This document shows, in pieces, positions 5,661-9,412 of a DNA stretch of 9,412 bases. The translations under genes were made by a program, and so were the position numbers. Below the pieces are notes generated by a model that ran no database searches, had not been told where the DNA came from, and saw nothing but the letters and a program-made list of their open reading frames with translations. Every line of letters begins with the position of its first letter. Position 1 is the stretch's first letter. Origin of the DNA: an uncultured Collinsella sp. (lineage in GTDB: Bacteria; Actinomycetota; Coriobacteriia; Coriobacteriales; Coriobacteriaceae); assembly GCA_900550825.1 (NCBI GenBank), contig URTZ01000072.1, positions 1-9,412 on the forward strand. Direction: 5' to 3'.

Positions 5661-6371
5661 ATGGCACGTTACACGCTCGATGATCTCGCCCGCTTGGTTG
5701 ATCACACCAACCTCCACCCCGACGCCACGCGCGAGGATATGGAGAAGCTCTGCCAGGAGGCAAAGGACTATCACTTCAAGATGGTCGCCATCAATTCCGT
5801 CCAGTCCAAGCTCTGCTCCGAGCTCCTCGCCGGCACCGACATCCATACCGGCGCCGCCATCAGTTTCCCCCTCGGCCAGACCACCATTGCCACCAAGGTC
5901 TTCGAGACCAAGGATGCATTGGCCAACGGCGCGAACGAGATCGATTACGTGGTCAACCTCACCGAGGTCAAGGCCGGCAATTGGGCCTACATCAAGGATG
6001 AGATGCAGCAGATTGTCGATATCTGCCGTGATGCCGACGTCCCCTCCAAGGTTATCTTCGAGAATTGCCTGCTCACCGAGGATGAGAAACTCGAGCTGTG
6101 CAAGATCGCAAGCGTGGTCCTGCCCACTTTCGTGAAGACCTCCACCGGATTCTCCATTGGCGGCGCAACCGTCGAGGACGTCCGACTCATGCGCGAGCAC
6201 ACCGACCCCCGTGTTAAGGTCAAGGCCGCTGGTGGTATCCGCACCGCCGACGCTTTCCTCGATATGGTTCGTGCCGGTGCCGAGCGCATCGGCTGCAGCG
6301 CCGGCATACCCATCATCGACGAGTTGCGTGCGCGCATGGAGCGCGACGGTATCGACGCCTTCGAGCTGTAA
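5661..6371 (+). CDS. deoC: Deoxyribose-phosphate aldolase
   Basis: Class I aldolase that cleaves 2-deoxy-D-ribose 5-phosphate to glyceraldehyde 3-phosphate and acetaldehyde through a lysine Schiff base, in the cytosol. At 236 residues it is of normal bacterial length. Visible signatures: DHTNL at 14-18, EIDYVVNL at 93-100 with the conserved Asp95, the Schiff-base lysine K159 in FVKTSTGF, and the second active-site lysine K188 in VKAAGGIR, with GCSAGI near the end for phosphate binding. Start 5661 is chosen because AAGGGA lies just upstream and [18 protein letters not shown] fits the family; an in-frame ATG at 5604 would lie inside the putative promoter. It is the first gene of a three-gene operon, overlapping the next ribosome site. 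The usual deo partners (deoB, deoA, pdp, cdd) are absent, so the true substrate could be another 2-deoxy sugar phosphate. Confidence 0.95.
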   Translation: MARYTLDDLARLVDHTNLHPDATREDMEKLCQEAKDYHFKMVAINSVQSKLCSELLAGTDIHTGAAISFPLGQTTIATKVFETKDALANGANEIDYVVNLTEVKAGNWAYIKDEMQQIVDICRDADVPSKVIFENCLLTEDEKLELCKIASVVLPTFVKTSTGFSIGGATVEDVRLMREHTDPRVKVKAAGGIRTADAFLDMVRAGAERIGCSAGIPIIDELRARMERDGIDAFEL

Positions 6372-6380
6372 GGAGTGAAT

Positions 6381-7340
6381 ATGGGACCTATCCTGCTCAA
6401 ACCCAACTATATTTCCCCCGTCTGGTCGGGTCCGCGCGTCAACGAGGCGCGCGGCCTTTCCGGGGACACCCTATACGGCGAGTCGTTTGACGTGTCTGTA
6501 CACGATGGCCTGGTCAACGATATCGACGGCGGCCCGTTCGACGGCATGCCGCTCGATCGCGTGATATCCGAGAACAAGGCCGCCATCATGGGCGAGCTCA
6601 ATCACGACGGCATCGTGCAGATCATCACGATGGATGCCGGCGAGAACCTATCCGTTCAGGTGCATCCCGACGAGGCATACGCCCGCGAACACGAGTCCGA
6701 CCACGAGAAGGCGGAGTCCTGGTACATCCTGGACGCCGAGCCCGGCGCCTCGATCATTTGCGGCACGACGACCGACGACCTCGATGCGCTGCGCGGCGCG
6801 GCGGCGGATGACAGTGTGGGCGACCGCTACGGAAGGCGCGTTCCCGTGAGCGAAGGCGACTTCGTGTTAATCCCTGCGGGGACCATGCATGCGATGGGCG
6901 CGGGCGTATTCGCCCTCGAGGTCGGTAGCCTGGGCTTCAAGACGTATCGGTTGTGCGATTGGGGCCGCGGTCGCGAGCTTCATGTCGAGCAGGCGTTCGA
7001 CGTACTCGACACCTCAATCCGTCCCGAGCCCGCGCACTTCGGCGCCTTCGATCCAAAGGCCCCCGCGAGTGTGCGTCGTGGCGTCACGCACCGCCTGTTC
7101 ACATCAGACGTCGTTGACGTCCGGGGCGAATGGGAGTGCCCCTTGGGCGATCGATATGCCGTGCTGTCCTGCGTGGGCGGTCATGCCCGGGTGGTCACGG
7201 ACGACGGCGCCGTCGAGCTTCCCCGTACCGTCTCTGCGCTGATTCCCGCGAGTGCGGGTTCGTTCACGGTTGAGGGGACGTGTCGCGTGTTGGTGAGTCG
7301 CGTCGTCGATGGGCGTGACGGCCAGCGCGACGGGGAGTAA
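6381..7340 (+). CDS. manA: Type I phosphomannose isomerase-like cupin protein
   Basis: Zinc-dependent cupin isomerase of the short class I type (Bacillus ManA-like, ~315 residues), here 319. The canonical reaction is mannose 6-phosphate to fructose 6-phosphate. Zinc ligands expected in the family are all present: Q93 and H95 in SVQVHPDE, E112 in KAESWYIL and H170 in PAGTMHAMG. The substrate-side TYRLCDWGR (188-196) matches the family pattern YRLYDYGR with two changes. ATG 6381 is chosen, five bases after AGGAG; GTG 6375 overlaps that ribosome site. Only nine bases separate it from deoC, whose stop overlaps the AAGGAG, so the two are co-transcribed and probably coupled. Physical linkage to deoC and a sugar reductase rather than to mannose uptake genes leaves room for a different aldose phosphate. 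The gene symbol reflects family, not proven substrate. Confidence 0.88.
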   Translation: MGPILLKPNYISPVWSGPRVNEARGLSGDTLYGESFDVSVHDGLVNDIDGGPFDGMPLDRVISENKAAIMGELNHDGIVQIITMDAGENLSVQVHPDEAYAREHESDHEKAESWYILDAEPGASIICGTTTDDLDALRGAAADDSVGDRYGRRVPVSEGDFVLIPAGTMHAMGAGVFALEVGSLGFKTYRLCDWGRGRELHVEQAFDVLDTSIRPEPAHFGAFDPKAPASVRRGVTHRLFTSDVVDVRGEWECPLGDRYAVLSCVGGHARVVTDDGAVELPRTVSALIPASAGSFTVEGTCRVLVSRVVDGRDGQRDGE

Positions 7341-7352
7341 TTGGAGGTCGAT

Positions 7353-8231
7353 ATGTCCGGATCAAAGCCTCGCGTTGTGGTGACGGGTGCAAATGGGTAT
7401 CTTGCGAGCCTCATTCGTTTGTACAACGCCGATAAGTTCGATTTTGTCAACGTTACAAGGAGCGACGTTGACCTTTCCAATGTTGAGGAAGTTGCAGAGT
7501 TTTTTGCCGGCCTCGATTTCGATGTCTGTCTTCATACGGCAGCTGACGCTTCGACTGCCCATTGCGAGAATGACCCCGAGGGAACGCATCGAATCAATAC
7601 GGAGTCGGCGATTGCCATTGCGCGGGCCTGCCGTGCCTGCGGCGCCCGTATGGTTTTCTTTTCAACCGAGCAGTGTTTCAATGCCTCGACAGGCGAGCCT
7701 CCGTTTCACGAGGACGACGAGATGGCTACCACCACGCGATACGGTGCACAGAAGATGGAGGCGGATGATTGGATCAGGGAAAACGTCGACAATTATCTGA
7801 TCTTGCGCCTTTCGTGGATGTTTGGCCTTCCCATGCCTGGGGCAAAGCCCGCCCCCAATATCCTGACGAATGTTTTGCACGCAGTTCGGACGGGAGAGCC
7901 GGCGGCGTTTCGCGTGCATGAGCGGCGGAACATGACGTACGGTCTGGAGTTGGCAAACGCCCTGCCGCAAATCCTTATGCTGCCCAGTGGGGCATATCAT
8001 TTTGCGAGCCAAAACGGCTTGAGCACGTATGAGACCGCGCGCCTTGTTGCGCGGCGACTTGGTTGTGCCGAGCAGAGTATCGATGAGCTCGTGCTTCCGG
8101 ACACTACGACCTATGCTGACCGACCCAGGGACTTTCGTCTTTCATCTGAAAAGCTTGCACGAGCGGGGGTGCGCCTCGGAACGTTTGAAGATAGCCTCGA
8201 AAGCTGCTTGAAGGATTTTGGATTAATTTAG
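7353..8231 (+). CDS. RmlD-like SDR sugar reductase
   Basis: Extended short-chain dehydrogenase of the RmlD/epimerase group, 292 residues, which would use NAD(P)H to reduce or oxidise a keto sugar, possibly nucleotide-linked. It shows the Rossmann motif TGANGYLAS at 11-19, DVDL at 38-41, HTAADA at 61-66, the catalytic S104/T105 and Y130-x3-K134 (YGAQK), and the RmlD-type ending RPRDFRLSSEKL at 257-268. Start 7353 follows GGAGG by five bases; TTG 7341 lies in the ribosome site region. Twelve bases separate it from the isomerase gene. Codon use is less GC-biased than in deoC and the isomerase gene. No rmlA, rmlB or rmlC is present, so dTDP-rhamnose synthesis is unlikely to be its local role. The TAG stop is supplied by the first three bases of the right 163-bp repeat. 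Confidence 0.88.
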   Translation: MSGSKPRVVVTGANGYLASLIRLYNADKFDFVNVTRSDVDLSNVEEVAEFFAGLDFDVCLHTAADASTAHCENDPEGTHRINTESAIAIARACRACGARMVFFSTEQCFNASTGEPPFHEDDEMATTTRYGAQKMEADDWIRENVDNYLILRLSWMFGLPMPGAKPAPNILTNVLHAVRTGEPAAFRVHERRNMTYGLELANALPQILMLPSGAYHFASQNGLSTYETARLVARRLGCAEQSIDELVLPDTTTYADRPRDFRLSSEKLARAGVRLGTFEDSLESCLKDFGLI

Positions 8232-8391
8232 CTAAAAGAGCCCCGTCCCAAAAAGACTGCCCTCGCTGCGGCCGGCTAGTCCTGGGCCTTGATGCTGGGC
8301 AGCAGAATCTGGGCGAGGTAGTCGCACTCGAGCTTGGTCGCGGCGTCGGCCTTGCCGTCTTTGCCGACCAGCACGTTTTTGATCTGGCTGT
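8229..8391. repeat. 163-bp direct repeat, right copy
   Basis: This is the intact-context copy of the repeat at 4417-4579: it continues without a break into the full membrane-protein gene on the minus strand. The two copies enclose gntR, deoC, the isomerase and the SDR gene in a unit of 3812 bp. The left edge coincides with the stop codon of the SDR gene. Confidence 0.97.
8250..8281 (-). terminator. Intrinsic terminator overlapping a stop codon
   Basis: On the minus strand the last Asp codon and stop (GAC TAG) form the left arm: GACT-A-GCC pairs with GGC-AGTC, with one bulged A, followed by TTTTT at 8254-8250. A GC-rich loop (GGCCGCAGCGAG) separates the arms. It serves the membrane-protein gene. 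No terminator for the convergent SDR gene is visible on the plus strand. Confidence 0.75.
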
Positions 8392-9412
8392 AGGTGTAGC
8401 GGTTGCCGGTCGTAAGCTCGACCAGCTCAATGGCCTGGTCCATGGGGTAGGTGGATACGGGGTCCTGCGTGCGCCCGTTGATGGTCTGCGCCACCACGTA
8501 CGGATAGACGGGGCCGCTGGCGTAGACGGTATAGCCGTTGCCCAGGTTGGCCGCACCCAAAACCGTATCGCCTTCATCGGGCGTAAAGCTCTCACCGTCG
8601 CGCACGGCGACAAGGGTCACAATCGGTGTATTGGTATCGTCGGCAAGGTAGATGCACAGCGTGCTGCCGTTTTGCCAGGTCGCGACCTTGCCATACCACT
8701 CGACGGGAATATCGAGCTGATACAGATTCGTCGCCTTATGTCGAGCGTCGGCATCGCGGGCCGCCTGTGCCTTCTGCGCGCTTACGGCGTTGGCGGCGGC
8801 ATCACGGCGCGTGATTGCTGCCTGCTGGAGCACCTTGGCGGCAGCGGCGGAGCTTGTGCCGCCCTCCTCGGCATGCTTGGCGGCGGCATCGATCTGGTCG
8901 TCAGTCACCGTGTCGGCCGAAGGCACCTTGAGCTTAAAGGTGGCCTGAGCGCTCAAATCCTGCCCATCGCTCTTAATGGTGACCTGCGCCTTGGTGGTCG
9001 GGACGGTATAGATGGTGCCGTCGGCCGCGATGGGGGAGGCAGCGATGGTGAGCGTGTAGTCGCCAGGCAGCAGCTTGATGCCGCGGCCATGCTCGTCCAC
9101 GTAGAGCGTTTCGCTCACAGAAGAGCCATCAGAATCCTGACCGCTCACCTGCACGGGGATCTTAGAGCCGGTCGAGCAGTCGAGCCCCGCGGCACGTACG
9201 CCGATTCGCACCGACATCATGGTATGCGCATTCGCGGCAACAGTGGCGGCCTGCTCTTGCCGGTATCCGTTCCACGCGGCATATCCTGCGCCACCGGCGA
9301 CCAGCGCGATCGCCACGACGCCGGCAATCATCAGATTGCGACGCTTGGGAGACATCTTGCGACGGCGATCTTGGGCTTCGCGTGCCGAGGGAACGGACGG
9401 CAGGGGGATATC
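8276..9412 (-). CDS. Membrane-anchored extracytoplasmic protein (5' partial)
   Basis: I do not recognise a named family. The frame is open to the window edge (19 more codons, DIPLPSVPSAREAQDRRRK, before the ATG at 9355), and that ATG has no good ribosome site, so the true start is probably outside; an N-terminal cytoplasmic part such as a zinc ribbon is common in this type of protein but is not seen. From Met 9355: basic MSPKRRN, then one hydrophobic segment at about 8-28, then a large outside portion. Residues ~45-145 look like a beta-rich domain (LLPGDYTLTIAASP). Residues ~150-215 are Ala- and charge-rich and probably helical, acting as a stalk. Residues ~218-322 form a second beta-rich domain, and a short helical tail ends in SIKAQD. 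A cell-surface or sensory role is only inferred from topology. The 3' end is duplicated at 4417-4579. Confidence 0.85.
   Translation of the reverse strand, partial: DIPLPSVPSAREAQDRRRKMSPKRRNLMIAGVVAIALVAGGAGYAAWNGYRQEQAATVAANAHTMMSVRIGVRAAGLDCSTGSKIPVQVSGQDSDGSSVSETLYVDEHGRGIKLLPGDYTLTIAASPIAADGTIYTVPTTKAQVTIKSDGQDLSAQATFKLKVPSADTVTDDQIDAAAKHAEEGGTSSAAAAKVLQQAAITRRDAAANAVSAQKAQAARDADARHKATNLYQLDIPVEWYGKVATWQNGSTLCIYLADDTNTPIVTLVAVRDGESFTPDEGDTVLGAANLGNGYTVYASGPVYPYVVAQTINGRTQDPVSTYPMDQAIELVELTTGNRYTYSQIKNVLVGKDGKADAATKLECDYLAQILLPSIKAQD

Noticed and set aside
5619..6200. 193-codon minus-strand frame opposite deoC
   Set aside because: It is Gly/Leu/Asp/Glu-rich, lacks a ribosome site and any domain, and mirrors the codon bias of deoC; a shadow frame.
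4417..8391. Composite transposon or integrative element with tRNA attachment site
   Set aside because: No transposase, integrase, terminal inverted repeats at the module ends or tRNA gene is visible; the repeats are simply a copied gene end.

Overview
The window looks like chromosomal DNA of a high-GC Gram-positive gut anaerobe. Collinsella (Coriobacteriia) is my best guess, from overall protein style, strong GC bias at third codon positions in clpB and deoC, and AAGGAG-type ribosome sites. This is recognition, not a database match.

Left part (1-2896): the 3' nearly complete part of clpB (disaggregase), a strong intrinsic terminator, then a 64-codon gene for a proline-rich, acidic small protein with a near-ideal ribosome site.

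Middle (2897-4404): a visibly lower-GC, free-standing gene for a COG1373-type AAA ATPase (AAA_14 plus DUF4143). Its upstream region carries two palindromes: a perfect 10-bp-arm one, and a 62-bp one (26-bp arms with one mismatch) whose loop holds a TATAAT box. Short repeats bracket this gene.

Right-middle (4417-8391): a 163-bp direct repeat (161/163 identical) encloses a module made of a GntR/HutC-type regulator (minus strand) divergent from a tightly packed plus-strand operon: deoC (deoxyribose-phosphate aldolase), a type I phosphomannose-isomerase-like protein, and an RmlD-like SDR reductase. The 300-bp divergent region holds repeated GTATGAC motifs, likely operators of the regulator, plus a leader with overlapping hairpins and a possible leader peptide. 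The enzyme set suggests a sugar-phosphate route other than ordinary deoxynucleoside salvage; the substrate cannot be told.

Right end (8276-9412, minus): the C-terminal part of a membrane-anchored extracytoplasmic protein, running off the window. Its last 37 codons plus terminator are the right copy of the 163-bp repeat; the left copy at 4417-4579 is a headless fragment of the same gene. The simplest history is two separate insertions (AAA gene; gntR-deoC module) between clpB/small gene and the convergent membrane-protein gene, making this interval a candidate insertion hotspot. The 3.8-kb module could be lost by recombination between its repeats.
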